Of a stretch of 64,000 nucleotides of DNA, positions 35,571-46,021 are shown piece by piece. How positions within the stretch are numbered: the stretch's first letter is position 1; every line of letters begins with the position of its first letter. The stretch is taken from the NCBI GenBank assembly GCA_031254645.1, contig JAIRUA010000003.1:1-64000 (forward strand). The letters run 5' to 3'. The notes under the pieces are model-generated. The model worked only from the letters and a program-made list of their open reading frames with translations, searched no databases and was not told where the DNA came from. The position numbers and the translations under genes were made by a program. The stretch is from Dysgonamonadaceae bacterium. GTDB taxonomy: Bacteria > Bacteroidota > Bacteroidia > Bacteroidales > Dysgonomonadaceae.

Positions 35571-36362
35571 ATGCTAAACTTTTCACTACAAGGAAAAATT
35601 GCTCTTATAACAGGAGCTTCCTATGGTATCGGCTTTGCCATTGCCCAAGCTTATGCCGAAGCAGGTGCAACAATTGTTTTCAACGATATCAACGAAGAAA
35701 ACATAACAAAAGGACTTAACGCTTATAAATCCCTTGGTATCAACGCTCGCGGCTATGTATGCGATGTAACTGACGAAATAGGCGTAAACGCAATGGTAAA
35801 GCAGATTGAAGCCGAAGTAGGCGTTATTGATATCTTGGTGAACAACGCCGGTATTATCAAGCGTGTACCAATGCACGAAATGAGTGCAGCAGAATTTCGC
35901 CAAGTAATTGACATCGATTTGAACGGACCTTTTATCGTTTCAAAAGCCGTTATACCCGGAATGTTGAAAAAAGGACACGGAAAAATCATCAATATCTGTT
36001 CGATGATGAGCGAATTGGGTCGCGAAACCGTATCAGCCTACGCCGCAGCCAAAGGCGGATTGAAAATGTTGACAAAAAATATCTGTTCCGAATACGGCGA
36101 ACGCAATATTCAATGCAACGGCATCGGACCCGGTTACATTGCCACGCCACAAACCGCACCTTTGCGCGAACGACAGCCCGATGGTTCGCGTCATCCCTTT
36201 GATTCGTTTATCATTGCCAAAACGCCCGCTGCCCGTTGGGGAACACCCGAAGATTTGATGGGACCTGCTGTATTTTTAGCATCGGAAGCATCGAATTTCG
36301 TAAACGGACATATTTTGTATGTGGATGGCGGAATTTTGGCATATATTGGAAAACAACCATAA
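35571..36362 (+). CDS. kduD: 2-dehydro-3-deoxy-D-gluconate 5-dehydrogenase (SDR family)
   Basis: The 263-residue short-chain dehydrogenase has TGASYGIG (cofactor), NNAGIIKR, ICSMMSELGRETVSAYAAAKGG (Ser, Tyr, Lys) and a C-terminal VNGHILYVDGGILAYIGKQP, which is the KduD ending in gut Bacteroides. It reduces 2,5-diketo-3-deoxygluconate to KDG. kduI lies 6 bases upstream. KDG kinase and aldolase, the next steps, are not in the window. Confidence 0.92.
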   Translation: MLNFSLQGKIALITGASYGIGFAIAQAYAEAGATIVFNDINEENITKGLNAYKSLGINARGYVCDVTDEIGVNAMVKQIEAEVGVIDILVNNAGIIKRVPMHEMSAAEFRQVIDIDLNGPFIVSKAVIPGMLKKGHGKIINICSMMSELGRETVSAYAAAKGGLKMLTKNICSEYGERNIQCNGIGPGYIATPQTAPLRERQPDGSRHPFDSFIIAKTPAARWGTPEDLMGPAVFLASEASNFVNGHILYVDGGILAYIGKQP

Positions 36363-36372
36363 AATAATTGTA

Positions 36373-36396
36373 GGGGCGGACCCTTGCTGGTCGCCC
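36373..36396. repeat. short GGGCGGACC hairpin after kduD
   Basis: GGGCGGACC and GGTCGCCC form an 8-bp stem with one bulged G around a 6-base loop. GTAGGGGCG hairpins of this sort recur in Bacteroidetes intergenic regions, as I recall. It lies 10 bases after the kduD stop and 30 before the DUF4861 gene. Confidence 0.7.
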
Positions 36397-36425
36397 TTAA
36401 TATAAAATACATAAAAAAATAAAAT

Positions 36426-37634
36426 ATGAAATACATTTTTTATTCCTTATTGTGCGCGTGCACGTTGTTTGTTTTTCAATCGTGCACCGAAAAAACGGTA
36501 ACTATTTCGATAGAAAATACATCATCTATTGACCGAAAAAAAGAGATGGTAGAAGTCGATTTTGATTTGATAATAAAACGACTATCTCTAAAAGATAACA
36601 ATGTTATTCTTACAAATACTGATAATATTCAAGTGCCTTACCAGCTGTTGTCTGACGGAAAAACGATGATTTTTCCTGTGAACGTTGCCGCTAACAGCAC
36701 AGCAACATATCAGATAAAAGCCGGAACACCGTCGGATTTTCGTCCGCTCACTTTCGGACGATTTATTCCCGAGCGTTTGGATGATTTTGCGTGGGAAAAC
36801 GATAGAATGGCTTATCGTATGTACGGACCTGCACTTGCACCTCAAAACCCGAGCAATGGCGTGGATATGTGGCTCAAACGAACAGAAGACTTGATTATTG
36901 ATAAATGGTACAAAGAAGATCTCGCGAGAGTGGCATCATATCACGTGGATCACGGACAAGGTTTAGACTGTTACCGAGTAGCACATACGCTCGGCGCGGG
37001 CGGAATTGCGCCTTTTGTAGACGATGTACTTTGGATAAATGGACCTTATAGCCGTTATGAAATCCACGAAAATGGTCCGTTACGCACAGAGTTTACACTT
37101 TATTACGATGCATTAAATGTTGGTTTTCCCGACGGAAGATGTGTATCGACACCACATCGCACACTAAAAGCCACACTAACTATTAGTTTAGACGCAGGTA
37201 ATCAACTAAATAAAGCATCAATTATTTACGAAGGCGACGATGTAAACGGAATGTCTGTTGCGCCCGGTCTTTTCTTGCATCGTTTCGATAATATCAATGA
37301 AAGAAACGTGCCAGTTGCCGAACGTAATATTTTGAAAGCAAACAATATGATGGCAATAGCGATAGATGCTGTTTCCGATGCCAACGTACATTCCGGTCGT
37401 GCTTACAAGGGAATTATTGTGCCTGCATCGGTAGAAATTAAGGCGCACGAAGACGATTGTTTTGTCGGCGAACATTTGCTTGCCGTAGGCACTTTCAATG
37501 CCGGACAACCGTTTGTCTATTATTTTGGTGGTGGTTGGAACAAATGGGGTTTTGAAACGGATGACGATTGGTTTGCGTATATGAGAAATGCACAAATAAG
37601 AATTGAGCAACCATTGAGAAGTGTGATTAGGTAA
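36426..37634 (+). CDS. DUF4861 family lipoprotein
   Basis: The 402-residue protein has a lipoprotein signal ending FVFQSC. I place it in DUF4861 from its layout: an N-terminal beta sandwich (about 20-100, with IQVPYQLLSDGKTMIFPVNV), then FAWENDRMAYRMYGPALAPQNPSNGVDMWLKR, VASYHVDHGQGLDCYRVAHTLGAGGIAPFV and a C-terminal PFVYYFGGGWNKWGFETDDDWFAYM. The fold of such proteins resembles galactose-mutarotase-like sandwiches. The biochemical role is not established to my knowledge. Its conserved Tyr, His, Arg and Trp clusters and its place after kduD make it a candidate lyase or hydrolase for the uronate polymer. Confidence 0.72.
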   Translation: MKYIFYSLLCACTLFVFQSCTEKTVTISIENTSSIDRKKEMVEVDFDLIIKRLSLKDNNVILTNTDNIQVPYQLLSDGKTMIFPVNVAANSTATYQIKAGTPSDFRPLTFGRFIPERLDDFAWENDRMAYRMYGPALAPQNPSNGVDMWLKRTEDLIIDKWYKEDLARVASYHVDHGQGLDCYRVAHTLGAGGIAPFVDDVLWINGPYSRYEIHENGPLRTEFTLYYDALNVGFPDGRCVSTPHRTLKATLTISLDAGNQLNKASIIYEGDDVNGMSVAPGLFLHRFDNINERNVPVAERNILKANNMMAIAIDAVSDANVHSGRAYKGIIVPASVEIKAHEDDCFVGEHLLAVGTFNAGQPFVYYFGGGWNKWGFETDDDWFAYMRNAQIRIEQPLRSVIR

Positions 37635-37704
37635 GTAAAAATATTTTTGACAGCAAAGTGCTTTGAACTGCAAAGTATTTTTACCATATGACTATAAATT
37701 GAAT

Positions 37705-37744
37705 AAAAAAACTCGCAAAGTAATAACTTTGCGAGTTTTTTTAT
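37705..37744. terminator. bidirectional terminator between DUF4861 and susD-2
   Basis: AAAAACTCGCAAAGT pairs with ACTTTGCGAGTTTTT across AATA (37706-37740), with A and T runs on both sides. It sits between two convergent genes, 71 bases after the first stop and 16 bases from the susD-2 stop. Confidence 0.9.
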
Positions 37745-37755
37745 TCATAATAATT

Positions 37756-39636
37756 TTAATACGTCCAACCCGGCGTAGGTTTCAAGTTGGGATTTCTTTC
37801 TATTTCACCACGCGGTATAGGCCAAACCAACTGGTCTCTGTTATATACATCGGGCCAACGGAAGGCTGCTCCTCCTCCGGGTATTCCCCATACTTGTTTA
37901 GTGCTCGCACCGGCTGGGAATTTAGTTTCCTTTAGCGTACCCCAACGTAACTCATCGAAGTAAGCGCCACCCTCGCCCAACATTTCACGGCGACGCTCAT
38001 CACGCACATAATCGCGAGCTGTAGCTTGGTCTGCAAAATTAGATGCCAGTGTAGGCATACCCACACGATTTCTTACTTGTGCAACTTTATCCATAGCATT
38101 CGTTAGCTGATTAATTTCGACCAACGCTTCCGCCCACATCAACAGAACATCGGCATAACGAATCATCGGGTCATCAATACCACCGCGAGTACGATCGAAA
38201 GTTGTACCGTTAAAACCTTCGTAAACAAATTTACGCTGGAAATATTCAAACTCTGCTTGACGGTCTGGTCGTAGATCTCCAACCGGAGTATTGTCCGGCA
38301 ATCGCACACCATCATTTCCTCTATAGGGCCAACGGAGAGTATGCGTGAAGTTTTGTGTTCCTCCTGTACCTTCGTTCACTCCTAAAAACTCCGCGTATGG
38401 CGTAATCACATTTGCCGCTAATCTTGGGTCTCGATCGGCATAAGCAGTTTTAATCCGCGCCTCGTTTCCATACGGCAAATAGTGGGCAGAAATGCCGGGC
38501 ATAATCCCCTCTAACGTAGCTAAGCGTGCTCTTACCAAAACCGGTATTGATCCGGCAATGGAAGGCTCAAGTGGTGTACCATTCGCTCTGAGTGTATCGC
38601 GTAAGAAGTATACTTGTCTGGCGGCAATCGGTAGTGAACTATATCCGGGAATATAATCATCCCAGTTAAATGGCGTACTGTCGCTGTTTTCGTATAATTC
38701 AACGGCAAAGGGTGTTATCCGGTGGTCGCCCCAGTTGCTACCTTGTGCCGCTCGAGTACCGAGATACTGTTGTGCAATACTTCCGAAGTTGGCATAACCT
38801 TGCATATTTTCTACACTAAATATCATTTCACTGCTACGCTCGTGGGCTTCGGTAAACAGTGCTTTATAATTAACTTGAGCAAGTCCATAACCCATTGCTC
38901 CTACTCGTTCAAAATCCCTGATAGCATCTTGCCATTTACCTTGCTGCATATATACTTTGCCGCGTAGAGCGTATGCCGCTCCTTTAGTTACTCGTCCGGC
39001 GGTGAAGTTATTATTGGGAAAATGAGGCTCATTAATACAAGCGGTCAAGTCTTCAATAATTCTTTCCCAAATGAACTCTTCTGTTTCCTGTCCTTTTGTT
39101 GCTTCCGTAACTAAAATGGGTACATCATAGTAAGGCACACCACGCCACAATTCATTTAGTCGATAATAGTGAAATGCACGCAAAAAACGGGCTTCGGCTA
39201 TCAGACAGGCTTTCTTTTCTTCCGAAACCGGAGATTTTATAGGAATATTATAGATGGCATCATTGGCACGATGTACACCTTCATAAAGACGACGCCATAA
39301 ATTATTCACATTTCCACTACCCGGATTTAAACCTCCATTTAAGAAATCGGGCACACCGTGTGATTGTCCAAGTGGTCCTAATATTTCATATCCCCACTGC
39401 CCCACTCCATTTGAATTTGGAAAAGGGGTAGCAGTAGTAGGAAAACTAATGCTCGTTGTATAAATACCCCAGTTGCGAAGATTGGCATAAATACCGTTTA
39501 TCCCCATATCTGTGAGGTTTTCGGTTGTCCACATAGTACTTGTCGCGAGTTGGTCGTAAGGTGCTGTATCGAGATCTACACATGCCATTAATCCACCACA
39601 TAAAGCGACTATTGCTATATATTTTTTTATTTTCAT
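37756..39636 (-). CDS. SusD-like surface lipoprotein 2
   Basis: The 626-residue RagB/SusD-family protein has a lipoprotein signal ending GGLMAC. Typical segments are MWTTENLTDMGINGIYANLRNWG, LIAEARFLRAFHYYRLNELWRGVPYYDVPI, RVTKGAAYALRGKVYMQQGKWQDAIRDFE, RYADVLLMWAEALVEINQLTNAMDKVAQVRNRVGMP and ERRREMLGEGGAYFDELRWG. The end (KPTPGWTY) is also common in SusD. It lies 12 bases after susC-2. It differs clearly from SusD-1, so the two pairs should bind different glycans or fragments. Confidence 0.94.
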   Translation of the reverse strand: MKIKKYIAIVALCGGLMACVDLDTAPYDQLATSTMWTTENLTDMGINGIYANLRNWGIYTTSISFPTTATPFPNSNGVGQWGYEILGPLGQSHGVPDFLNGGLNPGSGNVNNLWRRLYEGVHRANDAIYNIPIKSPVSEEKKACLIAEARFLRAFHYYRLNELWRGVPYYDVPILVTEATKGQETEEFIWERIIEDLTACINEPHFPNNNFTAGRVTKGAAYALRGKVYMQQGKWQDAIRDFERVGAMGYGLAQVNYKALFTEAHERSSEMIFSVENMQGYANFGSIAQQYLGTRAAQGSNWGDHRITPFAVELYENSDSTPFNWDDYIPGYSSLPIAARQVYFLRDTLRANGTPLEPSIAGSIPVLVRARLATLEGIMPGISAHYLPYGNEARIKTAYADRDPRLAANVITPYAEFLGVNEGTGGTQNFTHTLRWPYRGNDGVRLPDNTPVGDLRPDRQAEFEYFQRKFVYEGFNGTTFDRTRGGIDDPMIRYADVLLMWAEALVEINQLTNAMDKVAQVRNRVGMPTLASNFADQATARDYVRDERRREMLGEGGAYFDELRWGTLKETKFPAGASTKQVWGIPGGGAAFRWPDVYNRDQLVWPIPRGEIERNPNLKPTPGWTY

Positions 39637-39648
39637 ACGATTTTTTAA

Positions 39649-42600
39649 TTAAAATGTTATATTAATACCGCCCGAAATCATCCTTGATATCGGATAAACA
39701 TTGACGTTAGCACCGATTTCGGGATCCATACCCGGATACTTGGTAAAAGTCAGCAAGTTTTCACCGTTTACAAATAAACGCAATCTGTCAATCTGCATTT
39801 TAGATGTTACCGCTCTGGGAAGGGTATATCCCAACTGTAAGAATTTCAACTTAAAGTATGAAGCGTTGTATAAATAGTGGTCGCTATCTTGGTGAGTAGC
39901 ACTTGTTCCCACTAACATCCTTGGATAAGGTGCGTGAATGTTATTGTTTGGGTCATTCGGATTGGCTTCATTGAAATAATAGAACATATTGCGTGCGTTT
40001 GCCGCAATCACATTCCCGGGACTAACGAAATCGTTCTGATTGATTCCCCTTGCGCGCAGGTAATAATGCATTCCAAAATTTCCTGCCCAAGTCATATTTA
40101 GGTCGAAACCTTTCCATTCTACGCTTCCTGTAAATCCAAGTGTATATTTGGGAATATCCGACTTGCCTGTGAACGCGCGGTCGAAGCTGTTTCCATAGTT
40201 GCCATCACCGTTTAAGTCGGCATAAATCAACTCGCCATAGGTCAATCCGCCGTTAGAAATAGTCCTTACTCCATTGAACGAATATCCTGCTGCAATCATA
40301 TCTCTTACCCATTGCAGGTCTTGAGGTGTACGAATCATACCATCACGCGGTCCGCCATTGATATCCACATCTCCATTAGACAAATTGTAAGTACCTGTTC
40401 CTCTATAAACCTTACGCAAGAAAAATTCATCAAACATATGACCTTCTGTTCTGATTTGACGATTATCATTTTGCAATGTTGCTGTTTGACCAATATTACT
40501 TACATATGTATCACCTTGCCAGTCTTCAACCATTTTACCTAAAAATCTCACAATTTCGTTTTGATTATAAGCGAAATTAACGGTAGCCGAATAACGGAAA
40601 TCGTTGACTCTCTGATTCCATGTTACTGCTACTTCGATACCACGATTTCGCATATCGGAAGTGTTCTGAGTAGGAGCATTTGCCATACCCATTGTTGAAT
40701 AAATGTTAGGAGTAGTAAGAATACCTTCGGTTAGTTTGTTGTAATAGGTAAACTCTAAATGTAGCTGCTGTTTGAAGAGTGAGGTATTCAAACCTACTTC
40801 AGAAGATGTAATACTTTCCCATTGTAAGAATGGATTGGCAAATTTTCCTACTGCAAGACCCGGAGCATTGGCACCACCCGAAACATTAGGTCGAGTTGCA
40901 TAGGTAGCTTGCCAGTCATAATAGCCGGAAGTGGTATTACCCAATTTACCCCACGACGCTCTCAGCATTAAGTTATCCATAAAATGGCTTATTGATTCCA
41001 TAAAAGCCTCTTCCGATATACGCCAGCCTGCCGAGAGAGAAGGAAATGTACCCCAACGATTTTCGGGCGAAAAACGAGAAGTTCCATCGCGACGAACATT
41101 CGTTTCAAACAAGTATCTACCTTTATAAACATAGTTTATTCTTCCAAAATAGGATCTCATCGCGTAATCACGCTCAGCTTGACCGCCAATACTTTGCATC
41201 TCGGCTCCGGTAGTGATATCGGTGATAGACATATCTATCAGTCCGGTTCTTGAAGCATCAAAGCGTTTATCGTTCCAGTACATTTGCTCATAACCCAATA
41301 AACCGCTCACACTGTGGTCGCCAAAAATTTTGCTGTAATTCAACAATAAGTTACTTGTATAGCGATACTCTTCTAATGAATTACGATAAGTAGTGGCTGT
41401 TTTCGCTTCTGCTCCCGATCTTACTATAAGCCCTGTTCTGAAATTATATACATCAAGACTCACGGGCCAACGCTCTTCATTGTATAGACGGGTTTGATAA
41501 TTGAAACGAGCATCAGCCGTCAAACCATCAATAATACTCACTGACGCAAACCAAGTAGTATTCAGACGATGCGTACGCTGATTTCCGGTACGTTCATTGA
41601 GAAGTCTCAGCAAATTATTTGTCTGAGCGTTATCTCTAGACGAAGTTTGTCCGCCATATCTACCCTCATAGTAAGGATAAACACCCGCTATCTGTTGGTA
41701 CAAGTTTGTAAAAACAGCACTTTGATCTCCTACCTGTTTATCATCTCTGAGCGCAAAAGTTTGTGTACCTACTCTCAAAAAATCGGCAATTCTGCTTTCT
41801 AGATTTACACGCATCTGGAAGCGTTCAAGTCCGGTATTTTGCATCACACCGGGGTTATCTAAGTAACCTAGTGAAAGCAAATAGTTACTGTTTGTGCTTC
41901 CGCCCGATACCTGTACATTGTGACTTTGTGCAAATCGTCTCTCAAAAAGCACATCAGCCCAATCTGTATTGGGATATGCCAAAAAATTAGGCACACCAAA
42001 TTTACTCATTCCGTTGAGATTACCTTGCGCAGCTCGCCATTCTGTTATCTCTTCCGGATCATATGGTAGTGTTGAAGCGTTATTTGTGGCAAATGTTGCC
42101 ATGTTCATCAAGTCCATATATTCGGCGTGATCCCAAAGAAATTTGTGTTTGGTACTTGGTGACTGTGCCGAAAGAAGACCGGAGTATGTAATTGTTGGAC
42201 GAGCATCGCGAGCACCTCTTTTGGTTGTAATCAATATCACACCATTAGCCGCACGAGAACCATAAATAGCTGCCGATGATGCATCTTTCAATACAGAAAT
42301 ACTCTCTACGTCATTTGGATTCACTGCGTCCATATTACTTTCGATACCATCTACAATCACCATAGGTCCGCGATGGTCACCGGAGAAAGTGCCCAATCCG
42401 CGAATACGGATATTGGCTCTACTGTCATCGCCGGGATTACCCGAATTTTGGCGTACACTCACACCGGCTGCCAAACCTGCCAAAGATGACGAAAGGTTAG
42501 GTGAAGCCCTGTTTTCGATTTTAGTATTGCTGATACTGGATACCGAACCGGTAAGGTTTGCTCTTCTCTGTACACCATAACCCACTACCACAAGTTCGTC

Positions 42601-42934
42601 AAGTGCTGTATTTTCGTCTTCCAATACAACATTCAATACAGTACTGTTACCAATCCTTACTGTCTGTGTAATAAAACCAATATAGGATATTTCCAATACG
42701 GCATTAGCATCGGGTACACTGATTACGAACTCGCCGTCGATGTCAGTTGCCACGCCCGTAGTAGTGCCCTTGATCACGACAGCCACACCCGGCAAAGCTT
42801 CCCCGGTTCTGTCTGTTACTATTCCTCTTACGGTTATCGACTGTTGATTCGATTCGCTCGTTGTTGCAAATGAATTCACAGGCATAACCAAAAAAAGAGA
42901 AACCATACACATTAAAGTGTAAAAGAATTTAGTT

Positions 42935-42948
<14 letters not shown>
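39649..42948 (-). CDS. SusC-like TonB-dependent outer membrane transporter 2
   Basis: The 1099-residue protein has a signal peptide (1-30, ending NSFA), a regulatory-like domain (VRGIVTDRTGEALPGVAVVIKGTTTGVATDIDG), DELVVVGYGVQRRANLTGSVSSI, a plug (SSSLAGLAAGVSVRQNSGNPGDD, ISVLKDASSAAIYGSRAANGVILITTK) and a long beta barrel ending GGINITF. It imports oligosaccharides across the outer membrane using TonB energy. Its gene has an unusually long leader of 225-340 bases with a (GA)24 tract, a hairpin and an overlapping open frame. susD-2 follows. Confidence 0.95.
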
Positions 42949-43243
<295 letters not shown>

Positions 43244-43293
43244 ATTATGTCAAAATTTAAACACGTACATATTAAATATTATGAAATATTGCG

Positions 43294-43324
43294 CAAATAT
43301 ATACTATCAAGCTAAAACAAACAA
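43294..43324 (-). promoter_or_regulatory. distal promoter of the susC-2/susD-2 unit
   Basis: On the minus strand TTG (43324 to 43322), a spacer of 20 and TATATTTG (43301 to 43294) give a full consensus match. The start site would be near 43287, about 340 bases upstream of susC-2 and about 45 upstream of the leader frame. Confidence 0.55.
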
Positions 43325-43480
43325 TGCTTTTTGTCCAAAAATAGGTACAAAATAGTCTTTCGGATATTTTTATACCACAAATCGGACAATATTACTCCCT
43401 ATAAAGAGAAGTATTCATTTATTTTTGTACAAAAAAATTAGAAAAAGATTTTTTTACACGTTTTATTCAATAAAATAATG

Positions 43481-43488
43481 TACATTTG
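43481..43488 (+). promoter_or_regulatory. -7 box of the DUF2264/GH88 operon
   Basis: TACATTTG fits TAnnTTTG, 32 bases before the ATG at 43520. No TTG lies at the right distance. It is divergent from the susC-2 promoter, 180 bases away, so shared control is possible. The rest of 43325-43480 holds nothing I recognise. Confidence 0.45.
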
Positions 43489-43519
43489 GCATTCAAACGT
43501 TTAAATATTTTCCACGATT

Positions 43520-44764
43520 ATGAGAAGTAACATTTACAAACTCCTATCTATCACTCTATGTCTGACTTTCAGCATAAACCTATTTCCTCAGGAAATAAAA
43601 AACCACGAACAATTTGATGACAGAGCCTATTGGGTAGACTTAGCTTATCAAATGGCTGCACCGGTACTCAGCAATATGAGCAAAGGTGAGTTACGAAAAA
43701 ATATGCCGATAGAGTATAGTCCCACGTGGGATAACCGCAACAGCCAAGTAGCTTATATGGAAACGTTCGGTCGCCTTATGGTAGGTATTGCACCGTGGCT
43801 CGCACTTCCCGATGATGATACACTTGAAGGCAAAAAGCGTAAACAATTACGTGAATGGGCACTGTTGAGCTATACCAATGCAGTAGACCCGGATAGTCCC
43901 GATTACTTATTGTGGGGCGGGGCTAATCAGGTGTTGGTAGATGCCGCTTTTTTGGCAAATAGTTTTATCCGCGCACCTGAAGCATTGTGGCATCCATTGG
44001 ATAAGGTTACAAAAGAGCGATATATAAAAGAGTTTAATAATGCGATGAAAATAAGACCTTTTTTTAACAATTGGATTCTTTTCAGATCGATAATTGATGC
44101 CTTTTTACTAATGATAGATGAGGAATACGATATTTATTCGCTTGACAGTACCATTCGCCGCATTAATGATTGGTACATTGGTGACGGTTGGTACACCGAC
44201 GGACCGGACTTTGCACTCGACTACTACAATAGTTTTGTAATACATCCGATGTTTGTAGAAATAATAGATATAATGGGACAAAAAGACGTTTTCAGTCCCG
44301 TAAGGCTCGACCTCGCACTCCGACGAATGCAACGATACAACCAACAGATGGAACGATTGATTGCACCCGATGCCTCTTTTCCGGCAATCGGACGTTCAAT
44401 GACTTATCGTATGGGGGCTTTCCAGACACTAGCTTTGTCGGCTTGGAAATACGGTTTACCTGCAACAATGACCAACGGACAAGTAAGAAACGCCCTTACA
44501 TCTGTGATGAGAAGAATGTTTTCGGTAGAAGGTAACTTTTGCGAAAAAGGATTCCTCACACTTGGTTTTGTAGGACATCAACCCGAACTTGCCGATTCGT
44601 ACGTCAACAATGGTAGTGTATATCTCACTTCCATAGTATTTCTACCCTTGGGCTTGCCCGCCGATCACGATTTTTGGACGGCTCCGGCTGAGGATTGGAC
44701 AAGTCGCAAAATATGGAATGGTGAAACGGTAAGGAGAGATTATAAGGAATCAATAAGACAATAA
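43520..44764 (+). CDS. DUF2264 family protein, exported
   Basis: The 414-residue protein has a signal peptide (about 1-24, ending NLFPQ). The mature part matches DUF2264 as I know it, an (alpha/alpha)-barrel-like protein: DDRAYWVDLAYQMAAPVLSNMSKGELRKNMP, YMETFGRLMVGIAPWLALPDDD, GWYTDGPDFALDYYNSFVIHPMFVEI, FPAIGRSMTYRMGAFQTLA and FLTLGFVGHQPELADSYVNNGSVYL. Some DUF2264 members have been assigned glycoside hydrolase activity on glucuronic acid, a recollection I cannot verify here. It precedes two GH88 genes in the same direction, which supports a role with uronate-containing glycans. Confidence 0.8.
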   Translation: MRSNIYKLLSITLCLTFSINLFPQEIKNHEQFDDRAYWVDLAYQMAAPVLSNMSKGELRKNMPIEYSPTWDNRNSQVAYMETFGRLMVGIAPWLALPDDDTLEGKKRKQLREWALLSYTNAVDPDSPDYLLWGGANQVLVDAAFLANSFIRAPEALWHPLDKVTKERYIKEFNNAMKIRPFFNNWILFRSIIDAFLLMIDEEYDIYSLDSTIRRINDWYIGDGWYTDGPDFALDYYNSFVIHPMFVEIIDIMGQKDVFSPVRLDLALRRMQRYNQQMERLIAPDASFPAIGRSMTYRMGAFQTLALSAWKYGLPATMTNGQVRNALTSVMRRMFSVEGNFCEKGFLTLGFVGHQPELADSYVNNGSVYLTSIVFLPLGLPADHDFWTAPAEDWTSRKIWNGETVRRDYKESIRQ

Positions 44765-44791
44765 AATTAACAATAGCAAAATGCACACAAA

Positions 44792-46000
44792 ATGAAACAG
44801 TTACTCACATTTACACTAACGCTTCTACTACTCACTGCGTGCAAAACACAACAAAAAGAGGATATTGTGCAACAAAACTTTGATTTCGCTGCCCGTCAAT
44901 TGACATTAGCAATGATAGAAGTTGAAAATGCTTTGGCAGAAGACACAACAGCTGCTCGCAGAATGTTGTTTTCTCCACGCAGTTTGACGCACGACGGAAA
45001 ACTTATTTTGGTTGCTTCGCGCGATTGGACAAGCGGATTTTTCCCCGGATCACTTTGGTTTATGTACGAATATACGAGAGATAAAAAATGGGAAGCAGCA
45101 GCACGAAAATTTACGGCACCGATAGAACGCGAAAAAACCAATGGCGTTACGCACGATATGGGTTTCAAAGTCTATTGCAGTTTTGGAAATGGATTTCGAT
45201 TGACGAATGATCCTGAATACAAGGATATTCTTTTAGAATCGGCTTATACACTGATAACAAGATTTAATCCGATAACCAGAGCCATTCGCTCGTGGGATCA
45301 CAGCACAGCCAAATGGGGAAACCCTGTCATTATAGACAATATGATGAATCTCGAATTGCTTTTTTGGGCATTTCAAGAAAGTGGAGACTCTACATTTTAC
45401 AATATCGCTGTAAATCACGCGATTACGACAATGAAAAACCATTTTCGCCCCGATTTTGGCACTTATCACGTGGTCGACTTCAACCCAACAACCGGTGAAG
45501 TGATTGCTCGCCACACGCATCAAGGTTATGCACACGAATCCACGTGGTCGAGAGGGCAAGCTTGGGCATTGTATGGTTACACAATGTGTTATCGTGAAAC
45601 AGAAAAACCTGAATTTCTCGAACTAGCAAAAAATATCGCCAATTTCATCTTCACGCATTCGAACTTGCCCGAAGATCTAATTCCGTATTGGGATTTTGAT
45701 GCACCCGAGATTCCCAACGAGCCACGCGACGTATCAGCTGCCACCATCACCGCTTCCGCACTCTACGAATTGAGCACGTTTGGTACAGAAAAAAGTGTGC
45801 AATACAAGAAATGGGCAGATACGATTATCGAAAACCTAACAAATAGTTACCGCGCACCCGAAGGAGAGTATAGAGGTTTCTTATTGACGCAAAGTACCGG
45901 TGCTGCTCCAAGCAATTTGGAGGTGAGCGTTCCATTGTCTTACGCCGATTATTATTTTTTAGAAGCGTTGCTAAGAAAAAAGGAATTAGAAGAAATATAA
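44792..46000 (+). CDS. GH88 unsaturated glucuronyl hydrolase 1, lipoprotein
   Basis: The 402-residue protein has a lipoprotein signal ending LLTAC. The (alpha/alpha)6 barrel of GH88 shows RDWTSGFFPGSLWFMYEYTRD, THDMGFKVYCSFGNGF with Asp122, PVIIDNMMNLELLFWA with Asp182 and HTHQGYAHESTWSRGQAWALYGYTMCYRET. The two Asp residues match the catalytic pair of known unsaturated glucuronyl hydrolases in spacing. It removes a 4,5-unsaturated glucuronate from lyase-made disaccharides of glycosaminoglycans or similar polymers. The product feeds KduI. Confidence 0.93.
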   Translation: MKQLLTFTLTLLLLTACKTQQKEDIVQQNFDFAARQLTLAMIEVENALAEDTTAARRMLFSPRSLTHDGKLILVASRDWTSGFFPGSLWFMYEYTRDKKWEAAARKFTAPIEREKTNGVTHDMGFKVYCSFGNGFRLTNDPEYKDILLESAYTLITRFNPITRAIRSWDHSTAKWGNPVIIDNMMNLELLFWAFQESGDSTFYNIAVNHAITTMKNHFRPDFGTYHVVDFNPTTGEVIARHTHQGYAHESTWSRGQAWALYGYTMCYRETEKPEFLELAKNIANFIFTHSNLPEDLIPYWDFDAPEIPNEPRDVSAATITASALYELSTFGTEKSVQYKKWADTIIENLTNSYRAPEGEYRGFLLTQSTGAAPSNLEVSVPLSYADYYFLEALLRKKELEEI

Positions 46001-46021
46001 AAATATATAAAATCAAAAAAA